Source of the DNA: an uncultured Lachnoanaerobaculum sp.
GTDB lineage: Bacteria; Bacillota; Clostridia; Lachnospirales; Lachnospiraceae
Length of the DNA: 20,663 nucleotides
Reading direction: 5' to 3'
Assembly (NCBI RefSeq): GCF_938015485.1
Contig: NZ_CALLVU010000129.1
Span: forward strand, 1 to 20,663
Each line of letters begins with the position of its first letter. Position 1 is the stretch's first letter. The position numbers were made by a program, and so were the translations under genes. This document shows positions 13,705 through 20,663 of the stretch, one piece after another. The notes below the pieces were generated by a model. That model saw only the letters and a program-made list of their open reading frames with translations. It ran no database searches and had not been told where the DNA came from.

Positions 13705-15178
13705 AACAAAATATGACTGTAAACCTTATATCACTCTCACTTCCCTTTTTAAAAAAATCTAATATCTTATCTTCATTTCCACGAATTATAATCTTCTTGT
13801 TCCCATTTTTTGAGAGTAAATATGCCGTGTTACAAACTTTAAATATCAGCTCAATATCATGTGTTATAAGGATAACTGGAGTGTTCTTTATTTTTTCTCT
13901 AATAGCATCAGCAACCAGTTTCATTCTCCTGTAATCAAGCCCTGCTGTAGGTTCATCCAAAATAACGAGTTTGGAATTTTTAAGCAATGCTATAATAACT
14001 GCCAGCCTTTGTTTTTCTCCGCCTGATAAATCATGTGGATTTAGCATTCTTTTATTCCATAAATCCATTTCAAGCAGGTATCTTTTAACCTCCTCCAAAT
14101 ATTTTCTGTCTTTTACTTTATCTTTAGGAATCAATTCTTTTTCAACAGTTTCACAAAAAAACATATTACTGCAATTTTGCAGACTGATTGCTACATCGGA
14201 TAGCCTCTCCTTTATGGAACGGCTGTATGAAGTCCTTCCTTTTTTTAAAGGTATAATACCTGAAAGCTGTTTGGCAAGTGTTGTCTTTCCTATCCCGTTA
14301 TCACCTATTAAAGCCATACATTCCCCACTGTTTAGAGTAAAGTTAACCGGCTCCTTTAGACTATAGCCTTTATTACTTATATATACATCTTCAATTCTTA
14401 TCATTTGATTATCATCAGGATATTCCATGACGGATTTTAAATTATTATTGTTAAAAGACCTGAGTTCATTTTTTTGTTCCAAATCTGATGTTAAATCTTT
14501 TGACGAAAAAATCCCCTCTATCTTTCCTTCTTTAAGAACTATCATTCTGTCTATTAACTGAAATAAATATGACAGTCTATGTTCCACTATAATTATAGTT
14601 TTACCGCAATACTTCAAATGTTTTAAAATTCTTCCAAGCTCATTTGTAGATGTATAATCTAAATTTGCCGAAGGCTCATCCAATAAAATGATCTCGCTGT
14701 CAAATACCAATGTAGAAGCTATGGCTACTTTTTGCTTTTGTCCTCCGGAAAGTTCTCTTACTTTTCTTGTTTTTAAATCAGAAATCCCTATTTCCTGTAG
14801 AGAATTTTGAACCTTTCTGCGTAGCAGATTTCGTTCCATTCCCATATTCTCGCCGATAAGAGCCACTTCATTTTCAACATCCTTTGAAAAAAACTGATCA
14901 TTCGGATTTTGAAATACATTCCCTACATACTTTGCGATTTCTCCGGATTTGTAGTCTGAAATACTCTTATCCAAAATACTTATTTGTCCTATTATATTTC
15001 CATCATATAATGCCGGAACCAATCCGTTTAACAGTCTTAATAAACTCGTCTTACCGCATCCTGACAGTCCTGTAATAACAATAAATTCACCTTTATTTAT
15101 AGAAAAAGTGATATCCTTTAGAATAGTTTCCTTACTATATGAAAACTTTTTTATATCAACATTTATAATTTTTGACAT
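13703..15178 (-). CDS. ECF transporter ATPase, two fused ABC domains
   Basis: Supplies ATP-driven energy to an energy-coupling-factor importer. The 491-residue protein holds two complete ABC ATPase domains. First: Walker A GLSGCGKT (37-44), signature LSGGQ (143-147), Walker B ILLDEP (164-169), His200. Second: Walker A GDNGIGKT (292-299), signature LSGGE (384-388), Walker B VILDEP (405-410), His440. The Q-loop region FQNPNDQFF (89-97) is typical of EcfA/CbiO. Most ECF systems use two separate ATPase genes; here both are in one chain and both look intact. The frame extends 18 codons upstream, but homology begins at MSKI, so 15178 is chosen; there is no good ribosome binding site, and the start overlaps the T-component gene by 16 bases, implying coupling. 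The stop codon lies in the terminator hairpin. Confidence 0.92.
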   Translation of the reverse strand: MSKIINVDIKKFSYSKETILKDITFSINKGEFIVITGLSGCGKTSLLRLLNGLVPALYDGNIIGQISILDKSISDYKSGEIAKYVGNVFQNPNDQFFSKDVENEVALIGENMGMERNLLRRKVQNSLQEIGISDLKTRKVRELSGGQKQKVAIASTLVFDSEIILLDEPSANLDYTSTNELGRILKHLKYCGKTIIIVEHRLSYLFQLIDRMIVLKEGKIEGIFSSKDLTSDLEQKNELRSFNNNNLKSVMEYPDDNQMIRIEDVYISNKGYSLKEPVNFTLNSGECMALIGDNGIGKTTLAKQLSGIIPLKKGRTSYSRSIKERLSDVAISLQNCSNMFFCETVEKELIPKDKVKDRKYLEEVKRYLLEMDLWNKRMLNPHDLSGGEKQRLAVIIALLKNSKLVILDEPTAGLDYRRMKLVADAIREKIKNTPVILITHDIELIFKVCNTAYLLSKNGNKKIIIRGNEDKILDFFKKGSESDIRFTVIFC

Positions 15179-15843
15179 ATCGTAATACCAAGTAATATAA
15201 GTCCGACTAAAATAACAGCATAATCTCTCCATGTAAAAGAGAGATCCTGATAAGAAGTCTTTTTACAATCATATTCAATTCCCTTTGTAATTAAAGCACA
15301 TGATAAAGTTTCACCTGTTTCAAAGGCTTTGTAAATCATAGGAACAAGATAGACTTCCAAACTGTGAATCGGTCTGAAAACAGTTATTTCAATATTCCTG
15401 GCTTTTAATCCCTCCCTTATTTCTGATAAATATTCTCGATATTCCGGAATAAAGCGAAAAAAGATAGCCACTCCGATGCATAAAGAATTCGGCAAATGTA
15501 TATTCCTTAAAGAGTATATCATTGTGGATGTGCCAAAATCAGACATTATGCCTGCCAGTATCCATAAAGGAAACAGCTTAAGGATAATCAGTAACATTGT
15601 ATAGATTGCCCCCAGCCATCCATACAAAAAGTATTCACTTGGAACTATATTTATTAAACCGAATAAAATAATATAAAGGGCAAACAGCTGAATTGATTTT
15701 CTTCTTTTTACAACAGCTGCCAAAAAGAAGCTGAAAATCAGCATCAGCCAATAAACAGGCATTGTACAAAAAAACACAATGCTTGTATAGATTATCATAA
15801 GGATACCCACAGATATCGGTTTTATTTGTATTTCCGTCTTCAT
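15163..15843 (-). CDS. ECF transporter transmembrane (T) component
   Basis: The EcfT scaffold couples ATP hydrolysis to the substrate-binding S component in the membrane. The 226-residue protein has about five hydrophobic segments (roughly 14-28, 31-46, 52-68, 72-100, 208-222). The cytoplasmic coupling helices carry EGLKARN (144-150), matching the first 'A-R-G/x' motif, and ALITKGIEY (183-191) where the second is normally 'A-x-x-A-R-G'; here it reads TKG, a conservative change. FRFIPEYREYLSEI before the first motif is typical of the family. A longer frame to 15912 would overlap the S-component gene; the ATG at 15843, 4 bases after that gene's stop, begins MKTEIQIKPIS and is preferred, although no strong ribosome binding site is seen. 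Confidence 0.88.
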   Translation of the reverse strand: MKTEIQIKPISVGILMIIYTSIVFFCTMPVYWLMLIFSFFLAAVVKRRKSIQLFALYIILFGLINIVPSEYFLYGWLGAIYTMLLIILKLFPLWILAGIMSDFGTSTMIYSLRNIHLPNSLCIGVAIFFRFIPEYREYLSEIREGLKARNIEITVFRPIHSLEVYLVPMIYKAFETGETLSCALITKGIEYDCKKTSYQDLSFTWRDYAVILVGLILLGITICQKL

Positions 15844-15847
15844 GATA

Positions 15848-16447
15848 TTAAGATAATATTCCCGCTCTGGTAATACTCTTATTAAAAAACTTATTATAGA
15901 TATATTTACCAAGCAATGTACCTAAAATTGAAGCTAAAAGCTCTATAAACAATATGATTACCATGTTTTTAGGATTAAAGAAAACTCCTTTAACCATTTG
16001 AGCTTTTTCAACAGTAAACAGATTCGGGAAAGTTTTTACCAGTCCTTCCACGCCTAAGAAAAGTATAAAAAAGAAACCGTGCAGTGCATAAATTACCTGT
16101 GAAACTACATATGATATACCGATTCTGCCGTCATTTATATAATTATCTTTACCCCCTATACATACCTCTCCCAAAATACCGGCTAAAAGCATAATCGGAA
16201 GCATAGGAATAAATCCCATAACAGCATAAATAATACCTGATAACAGATAATAAATGAATATTGTACCTCTTTTAGCAATTTTATGACACATAACAAAATA
16301 AACCGGAGCACATAATAAACTTCCTATTGAAACATGTACAAAAATTCCATAAGTACCAAAGACCTGTGTTATCATTCCTGATAACAAGCTGACAACAAAA
16401 CCTACCACTCCAAGCAGACTTACTACAATAATATCTTTTAATTTCAT
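15848..16447 (-). CDS. ECF transporter substrate-binding S component, MptD/Trep_Strep family
   Basis: A 199-residue integral membrane protein with about five to six hydrophobic segments and hardly any extramembrane loop except VGLVKTFPNLF-like sequence (about 131-150). MKLKDIIVVSLLGVVGFVV at the N terminus, the GILGEVCIGG motif (about 89-98) and the C-terminal ILGTLLGKYIYNKFF resemble the MptD or 'Trep_Strep' group of putative S components; the substrate of that group is not firmly established. AAGGGGGA precedes the ATG by 7 bases. Gene order S, T, double ATPase on one strand makes a dedicated (group I-like) ECF importer. A strong promoter with an inverted repeat lies just upstream and suggests metal-responsive control; iron or heme is a possible cargo by analogy only. 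Confidence 0.82.
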   Translation of the reverse strand: MKLKDIIVVSLLGVVGFVVSLLSGMITQVFGTYGIFVHVSIGSLLCAPVYFVMCHKIAKRGTIFIYYLLSGIIYAVMGFIPMLPIMLLAGILGEVCIGGKDNYINDGRIGISYVVSQVIYALHGFFFILFLGVEGLVKTFPNLFTVEKAQMVKGVFFNPKNMVIILFIELLASILGTLLGKYIYNKFFNKSITRAGILS

Positions 16448-16489
16448 TTATTTTTCCCCCTTATTCTAAAAGATATACTTTACAATTCA

Positions 16490-16518
16490 ATGTTAGCACT
16501 ACCTAACTTTGCTGTCAA
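16490..16518 (-). promoter_or_regulatory. Strong promoter of the ECF transporter operon
   Basis: On the minus strand a perfect TTGACA (16513-16518) and TAACAT (16490-16495, 4 of 6) are 17 bases apart, and TGC directly before the -10 makes it extended. It starts just after the leuS terminator and about 43 bases upstream of the S-component start codon. Confidence 0.8.
16492..16507. promoter_or_regulatory. Inverted repeat in the ECF promoter, DtxR/IdeR-like operator candidate
   Basis: GTTAG-CACTAC-CTAAC (plus strand) spans the spacer and overlaps the -10 box, so a bound protein would block RNA polymerase. Read on the minus strand it contains TTAGGTAG...CTAA, which resembles the TTAGGTTAGNCTAA core recognised by iron-dependent DtxR/IdeR-type repressors. 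The resemblance is partial. Confidence 0.5.
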
Positions 16519-16536
16519 GAAATGATTTTACAATAC

Positions 16537-16570
16537 AAAAAGAAGCCGTCATTTTCAGGCGGCTTCTTTT
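16537..16570 (-). terminator. Intrinsic terminator of leuS
   Basis: AAAAGAAGCCG (16538-16548) and CGGCTTCTTTT (16560-16570) form an 11-bp stem with an 11-base loop. On the minus strand the stem ends in a T5 tract. It begins 4 bases after the leuS stop codon. Confidence 0.92.
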
Positions 16571-16574
16571 AATT

Positions 16575-18989
16575 TTATCCGACAACTATATTTATAATCT
16601 TCTTCGGAACATAAATTTCTTTTCTTATTGTTCCTTCAAGCTTTCCGGCTTCAGTTAAAGCTTTCTTACCTGCCTCTATAGCATCTTCCTTGCTTACATT
16701 GGCATCAAGTTCAATAACAAGCTTTGTCTTTCCGTTTATCTGAACAGGAACCTCTATTATATCCACTTCCTTATGACTCTCATCAAATGTAGGCCACTCT
16801 GCATGGAATACCGAGCCGCTTTCTCCAAGTGCTTCCCAAAGCTCCTCACCTATATGAGGTGCAAAAGGTGCAAGTAATATAACAAATGCCTTTAAGGTTT
16901 CCTTATCCACACCGTTCTTTTTGCTGAGCTCGTTAAGCTTATTATTGTACTCCATAAAGCCTGCAATAACGGTGTTTAAGCTGAAAGAATTGAATCTTTG
17001 CTCAATATCGGAGATAAGATTTGCGCGAACTCTTAATAGCTCCCTGTCAGCCTCTACATTCTTATCCTTATTGTCCATTACAAGCTTATAGAACTTATTT
17101 AAAAATCTTGATACACCCTCGATACCTCTGTCATCCCAGTCGGCATCAAGCTCAGGCGGTCCTACAAAAAGCTCATACATTCTAAGAGCATCACAACCGT
17201 AGTCGCGAACAAGATCGTCAGGTGAAACTACATTTCCCTTACTCTTACTCATCTTCTGTCCGTCACTGCCGTTTATCATACCCTGATTGAAAAGCTTTGT
17301 GAAAGGCTCATCAAAATCAACCACACCGATATCATGTAAGAACTTTGTATAGAATCTTGAATAAAGCAAATGAAGTACGGCATGCTCAACGCCTCCGATA
17401 TACATATCTACAGGGAGATATTTATTCGCCATCTCCTTGCTTACAAGTTCCTTATCATTGTGAGGATCCACATATCTTAAGAAATACCAGCTTGAACCTG
17501 CCCACTGAGGCATAGTGTTTGTCTCACGCTTTGCAGGTCCTCCACATACAGGACATGTCGTATTTACCCACTCGTCAATAGCCGCAAGCGGTGACTCACC
17601 TGTTCCGGTAGGCTGATAGCTCTCCACCTTAGGAAGCTCAAGAGGGAGCTGATCCTCAGGTACCGCTACATTTCCGCAACATGGACAATGTACTATAGGA
17701 ATAGGCTCACCCCAGTAACGCTGTCTTGAAAATACCCAGTCACGAAGCTTGTAGTTGGTTGTCTTCTTACCATAGCCCTTCTCCTCTATCATCTGTGGAG
17801 CTTCAAGCTTTAACTTGGCGCTTTCCATACCGTTCCAGTCACCTGAATTTATCATTGTACCTACAGCATCTGTATAGGCTTCAGTCATATTTTCAATTTC
17901 TTTACCGTCTTTTGCGATAACCTGAACTATAGGAAGTCCGAACTTCTTTGCAAAATCAAAGTCTCTGTCATCATGTGCAGGTACACACATAATAGCACCT
18001 GTACCGTAGTCGGCCAAAACATAGTCTGAAAGCCAGATAGGTGTCTTCGCACCGTTTAAAGGATTAATTGCATATGAACCTGTAAATACACCTGTCTTTT
18101 CCTTTGACTGCATTCTGTCAACATTTGACTTCATAGAGCTGTCAAAAATATACTTCTCAACAGCTTCTCTTTGATCATCGGTAGCCAGCTTCTTTGCAAG
18201 CTCATGCTCAGGTGAAAGTACCATAAAGGTAGCACCGTAGAGAGTATCGGGTCTTGTAGTATAAACAACTATATTGTCATCGCTTCCGTCCACCTTGAAG
18301 TTTACCTCTGCACCGTAGCTCTTTCCTATCCAGTCCGACTGCATCTTTTTAACCTTCTCAGGCCAGTCAAGCTTATCAAGGTCATTAAGAAGTCTGTCAG
18401 CATACTTTGTAATTCTAAGCATCCACTGACGAAGGTTTTTCTTGGTAACAGGAGTTCCGCATCTCTCACATTTTCCGTCTACCACCTCTTCATTTGCAAG
18501 ACCTGTCTTACATGAAGGACACCAGTTTATCGGGAATTCCTTCTCATATGCAAGACCTTTTTTGAACATCTGAACAAATATCCACTGTGTCCACTTATAA
18601 AACTTAGGATCTGTAGTATTTACCTCTCTGTCCCAGTCATATATTGCTGCAATCTCATTTATCTGTCTTTTGATATTGGCTACATTCTCGGCTGTAGACT
18701 TTTCAGGATGAACTCCCATCTTTATAGCGTAGTTCTCCGCCGGAAGTCCGAATGCATCCCAACCCATAGGATGAATTACATAATGTCCCTTTAATACCTG
18801 ATATCTGCTCCATACATCCGATATTACATATCCTCTCCAGTGTCCTACATGAAGTCCTGAACCTGAAGGGTATGGGAACATATCCAAGCAATAGTACTTA
18901 GGCTTCTTTCCATCATCTACATTTATAGGATGCTCTTCCCATCTTTTCTTCCATTTTTTCTCTATTGCACTATGATTATACTGTGCCAT
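16575..18989 (-). CDS. leuS: Leucyl-tRNA synthetase
   Basis: Charges tRNA-Leu in the cytoplasm. The 804-residue class I synthetase has the HIGH motif as HVGH (47-50) within PYPSGSGLHVGH, the HPMGWDAFGLPAENYA segment, the CP1 editing domain with TTRPDT (244-249) and GTGAIMCVPAHDDRDFDF (329-346), zinc-binding cysteine pairs (CPSC 157-160 with CERC 174-177; CPCC 435-438 with CPVC 479-482), the GSSWYFLRY segment, and KMSKS (579-583) within DGQKMSKSKGNV, then a C-terminal anticodon-binding region. Both synthesis and editing sites look intact and length is normal for bacteria. AAAGGAACAGATT precedes the ATG. It follows glyQS by 90 bases, and a hairpin, but no T-box element, lies between them. Confidence 0.97.
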   Translation of the reverse strand: MAQYNHSAIEKKWKKRWEEHPINVDDGKKPKYYCLDMFPYPSGSGLHVGHWRGYVISDVWSRYQVLKGHYVIHPMGWDAFGLPAENYAIKMGVHPEKSTAENVANIKRQINEIAAIYDWDREVNTTDPKFYKWTQWIFVQMFKKGLAYEKEFPINWCPSCKTGLANEEVVDGKCERCGTPVTKKNLRQWMLRITKYADRLLNDLDKLDWPEKVKKMQSDWIGKSYGAEVNFKVDGSDDNIVVYTTRPDTLYGATFMVLSPEHELAKKLATDDQREAVEKYIFDSSMKSNVDRMQSKEKTGVFTGSYAINPLNGAKTPIWLSDYVLADYGTGAIMCVPAHDDRDFDFAKKFGLPIVQVIAKDGKEIENMTEAYTDAVGTMINSGDWNGMESAKLKLEAPQMIEEKGYGKKTTNYKLRDWVFSRQRYWGEPIPIVHCPCCGNVAVPEDQLPLELPKVESYQPTGTGESPLAAIDEWVNTTCPVCGGPAKRETNTMPQWAGSSWYFLRYVDPHNDKELVSKEMANKYLPVDMYIGGVEHAVLHLLYSRFYTKFLHDIGVVDFDEPFTKLFNQGMINGSDGQKMSKSKGNVVSPDDLVRDYGCDALRMYELFVGPPELDADWDDRGIEGVSRFLNKFYKLVMDNKDKNVEADRELLRVRANLISDIEQRFNSFSLNTVIAGFMEYNNKLNELSKKNGVDKETLKAFVILLAPFAPHIGEELWEALGESGSVFHAEWPTFDESHKEVDIIEVPVQINGKTKLVIELDANVSKEDAIEAGKKALTEAGKLEGTIRKEIYVPKKIINIVVG

Positions 18990-19023
18990 AATCTGTTCCT
19001 TTCGCTACCTGTTTAAAGTTGAT

Positions 19024-19060
19024 TAGAGCTTCCCTCCACAGATGTGAAGTTAAAGCTCTA
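19024..19060 (-). other. Stem-loop in the glyQS-leuS spacer
   Basis: TAGAGCTT (19024-19031) and AAGCTCTA (19053-19060) form a perfect 8-bp outer stem; CACA-GA-TGTG (19037-19046) is a further inverted repeat in its loop. No T run follows on the minus strand, so it is not a plain terminator. It lacks the conserved T-box sequence. It may adjust leuS expression, for example as an RNA-processing or stability element. Confidence 0.5.
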
Positions 19061-19079
19061 CTAAAAAATAAGTTAAATT

Positions 19080-20474
19080 TTAAAATCTGAATTTGTCCTC
19101 AAAGTAAGCCTTAAGCTCTGATATCGGGATTCTTACCTGCTCCATACTGTCTCTGTCTCTTACAGTTACAGCATTGTCATTCTCGGAATCAAAGTCGTAA
19201 GTGATGCAGAACGGTGTACCGATCTCATCCTGTCTACGATATCTCTTACCGATATTTCCTCTGTCGTCAAACTCTACATTGTAGTACTTTGACAACTCTT
19301 CAGATATCTTAAGAGCACCCTCATTAAGCTTCTTTGAAAGCGGTAAAATACCGATCTTTACAGGAGCAAGTGCCGGATGGAAGTGAAGAACGGTTCTGGT
19401 ATCTCCGCCCTCAAGTGTCTCTTCATCATATGCCGCACAAAGGAATGCTAAAGTAACTCTGTCAGCTCCAAGTGAAGGCTCTATAACATATGGAATATAT
19501 CTTTCACTTGTCTCATCGTCAAAGTATGAAAGATCCTGTCCTGAAACTTCCTGATGACGATTAAGGTCATAATCCGTTCTGTCCGCAATACCCCAAAGCT
19601 CGCCCCAGCCGAACGGGAATAAAAACTCTATATCCGTTGTAGCATTTGAATAGAAACTAAGTTCTTCCTTATCATGGTCTCTGAGTCTCATCTGCTCCTC
19701 TTTGATACCGAGAGCTATAAGCCAATCTCTACAAAAGCCTCTCCAGTAATCAAACCACTCAAGATCTGTACCCGGCTTACAGAAGAACTCAAGCTCCATC
19801 TGCTCAAACTCTCTTGTTCTGAATGTGAAGTTACCAGGAGTAATCTCGTTTCTGAACGACTTACCGATCTGTGCTATTCCGAATGGAATCTTCTTACGTG
19901 AAGTTCTCTGCACATTCTTGAAGTTTACGAAAATTCCCTGCGCCGTCTCTGGACGAAGGTAAATCTGTGACTGTGAGTCCTCAGTTACCCCCTGGAAGGT
20001 CTTAAACATCAAATTGAACTGTCTGATGTTTGTGTAGTTGCTCTTACCACACTCAGGACAAGCAATCTGCTCATCTCTGATGTACTCCTCTAGCTTTTCA
20101 TTTGACCAGCCGTCGATAGCTTCTTCTGGAAGGCCTTTTTCACTACGATAGTCCTCAATTAGCTTATCTGCACGGAATCTCGATCTACATTCCTTACAGT
20201 CAATAAGAGGATCAGCAAAGCCTCCGATGTGCCCAGATGCCTCCCATGTGCGTGGGTTCATCAAAATAGCTGCGTCGAGCCCGACATTGTACTTGGATTC
20301 CTGTACGAACTTCTTCCACCAAGCCTTCTTAACATTGTTCTTAAACTCTACGCCCAAAGGACCGTAATCCCATGTATTAGCCAAACCGCCGTAAATCTCA
20401 GAACCGGGATAAACGTAGCCCCTGTTCTTTGCTAATGCGACAATTTTTTCCATCGTTGCTTTACTGTTTTCCAT
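19080..20474 (-). CDS. glyS: Glycyl-tRNA synthetase, single-chain (alpha2) type
   Basis: Charges tRNA-Gly in the cytoplasm. The 464-residue class II synthetase belongs to the one-gene dimeric type (sometimes called glyQS), not the two-subunit glyQ/glyS form. It begins MENSKATMEKIVALAKNRGY and shows YPGSEIYGGLANTWDYGPLG (22-41), zinc-ligand cysteine pairs C93/C96 and C139/C142, RPETAQG (174-180), class II motif 2 SFRNEITP (206-213), EPSLGADRVTLAFL (motif 3 region) and the C-terminal anticodon-binding domain starting LAPVKIGILPL. Reading on upstream of ATG 20474 gives only a TTG start at 20507 with no homology, so 20474 is used, although the ribosome binding site (GCAGG, 12-13 bases away) is poor. 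It is followed by leuS on the same strand. Confidence 0.96.
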   Translation of the reverse strand: MENSKATMEKIVALAKNRGYVYPGSEIYGGLANTWDYGPLGVEFKNNVKKAWWKKFVQESKYNVGLDAAILMNPRTWEASGHIGGFADPLIDCKECRSRFRADKLIEDYRSEKGLPEEAIDGWSNEKLEEYIRDEQIACPECGKSNYTNIRQFNLMFKTFQGVTEDSQSQIYLRPETAQGIFVNFKNVQRTSRKKIPFGIAQIGKSFRNEITPGNFTFRTREFEQMELEFFCKPGTDLEWFDYWRGFCRDWLIALGIKEEQMRLRDHDKEELSFYSNATTDIEFLFPFGWGELWGIADRTDYDLNRHQEVSGQDLSYFDDETSERYIPYVIEPSLGADRVTLAFLCAAYDEETLEGGDTRTVLHFHPALAPVKIGILPLSKKLNEGALKISEELSKYYNVEFDDRGNIGKRYRRQDEIGTPFCITYDFDSENDNAVTVRDRDSMEQVRIPISELKAYFEDKFRF

Positions 20475-20523
20475 CTGTAAAAATAACCTGCTTCCCTTGT
20501 ATTTCAAATTAATTAAAATTGAA

Positions 20524-20541
20524 TTCGGATTTGATTCCGAT
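20524..20541 (-). terminator. Weak terminator-like hairpin upstream of glyS
   Basis: On the minus strand TCGGA and TCCGA make a 5-bp stem with a 6-base loop, followed by ATTCAATTTTAATT. It begins at the stop codon of the partial upstream gene. The short stem and interrupted T tract make it uncertain. Confidence 0.35.
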
Positions 20542-20663
20542 TATTCTTCTACCTTTTCCTTAACTGTGTCTGCAGCGTCCTTAACAGCATCTGCTGCTTT
20601 ATCAACTGCTTCCTTTGCAGTCTCTTCTACTGCTTCCTCAGCCTCTGCGATGTCGTCTAGGTT
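20541..20663 (-). CDS. C-terminal end of an Ala/Glu/Lys-rich helical protein
   Basis: Only the last 40 codons and the stop lie in the window, reading in frame from the right edge. The tail, NLDDIAEAEEAVEETAKEAV followed by DKAADAVKDAADTVKEKVEE, is made almost entirely of A, E, K, D and V with heptad- or 11-residue-like periodicity (repeated A-V-x-x-A/T-A), the pattern of long amphipathic helices or LEA-like tails. The identity of the protein cannot be told from this fragment. It lies 66 bases upstream of glyS on the same strand, with only a weak hairpin between them. Confidence 0.75.
   Translation of the reverse strand, partial: NLDDIAEAEEAVEETAKEAVDKAADAVKDAADTVKEKVEE

Noticed and set aside
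18990..19079. T-box riboswitch upstream of leuS
   Set aside because: The spacer is only 90 bases and lacks the conserved T-box antiterminator sequence and a following terminator.

Overview
The window looks like chromosome of a low-GC Gram-positive anaerobe of the class Clostridia, most likely family Lachnospiraceae. The reasons are strong AGGAGG-type ribosome binding sites, a one-gene (alpha2-type) glycyl-tRNA synthetase, an ECF-type transporter, and an NAD-dependent DNA ligase whose divergent active-site sequence matches what I remember of Lachnospiraceae ligases. I cannot name the genus. No rRNA, tRNA, CRISPR array, insertion sequence or phage gene is visible, and no gene-free stretch exceeds about 200 bases.

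Layout. (1) Positions 1-7110, minus strand: a housekeeping run, read from high to low coordinates. lgt, an RluF-type pseudouridine synthase and ligA overlap one another. metA follows after a short spacer with a perfect palindrome, then a beta-propeller lactonase and aroC joined by TAATG, then the start of a GH13 glycosidase cut by the window edge. (2) 7160-9470, minus strand: small accessory genes, namely an SUMF1-fold protein with an unusual 5' leader, a TfoX N-terminal-domain protein, a VOC (glyoxalase-fold) protein and a 66-residue unknown. (3) 9570-12200, plus strand: ychF, an isoprenylcysteine-methyltransferase-like membrane protein and two unknown proteins, closed by a terminator. (4) 12230-13705, plus strand: a stand-alone AlbA_2/ATPase/winged-helix regulator with a candidate self-operator and an in-frame 12-base tandem repeat. 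(5) 13703-16520, minus strand: a three-gene ECF transporter (S component, T component, fused double ATPase) whose promoter carries a DtxR/IdeR-like inverted repeat. (6) 16537-20663, minus strand: leuS and glyQS in tandem, with the end of an amphipathic helical protein upstream.

Most genes are ordinary. The observations most worth checking are these. First, an 11-base word in the promoter of the AlbA_2 regulator is identical to the repeat unit inside its own coding sequence. Second, the ECF cassette may be controlled by a metal-dependent repressor. Third, two interlocked perfect inverted repeats upstream of the SUMF1-fold gene have the topology of an H-type RNA pseudoknot. Fourth, the DNA ligase lacks several residues considered essential in Escherichia coli LigA. 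Fifth, MetA carries the residue that predicts acetyl-CoA rather than succinyl-CoA as donor. I did not find clear evidence for a wholly new multi-gene system.
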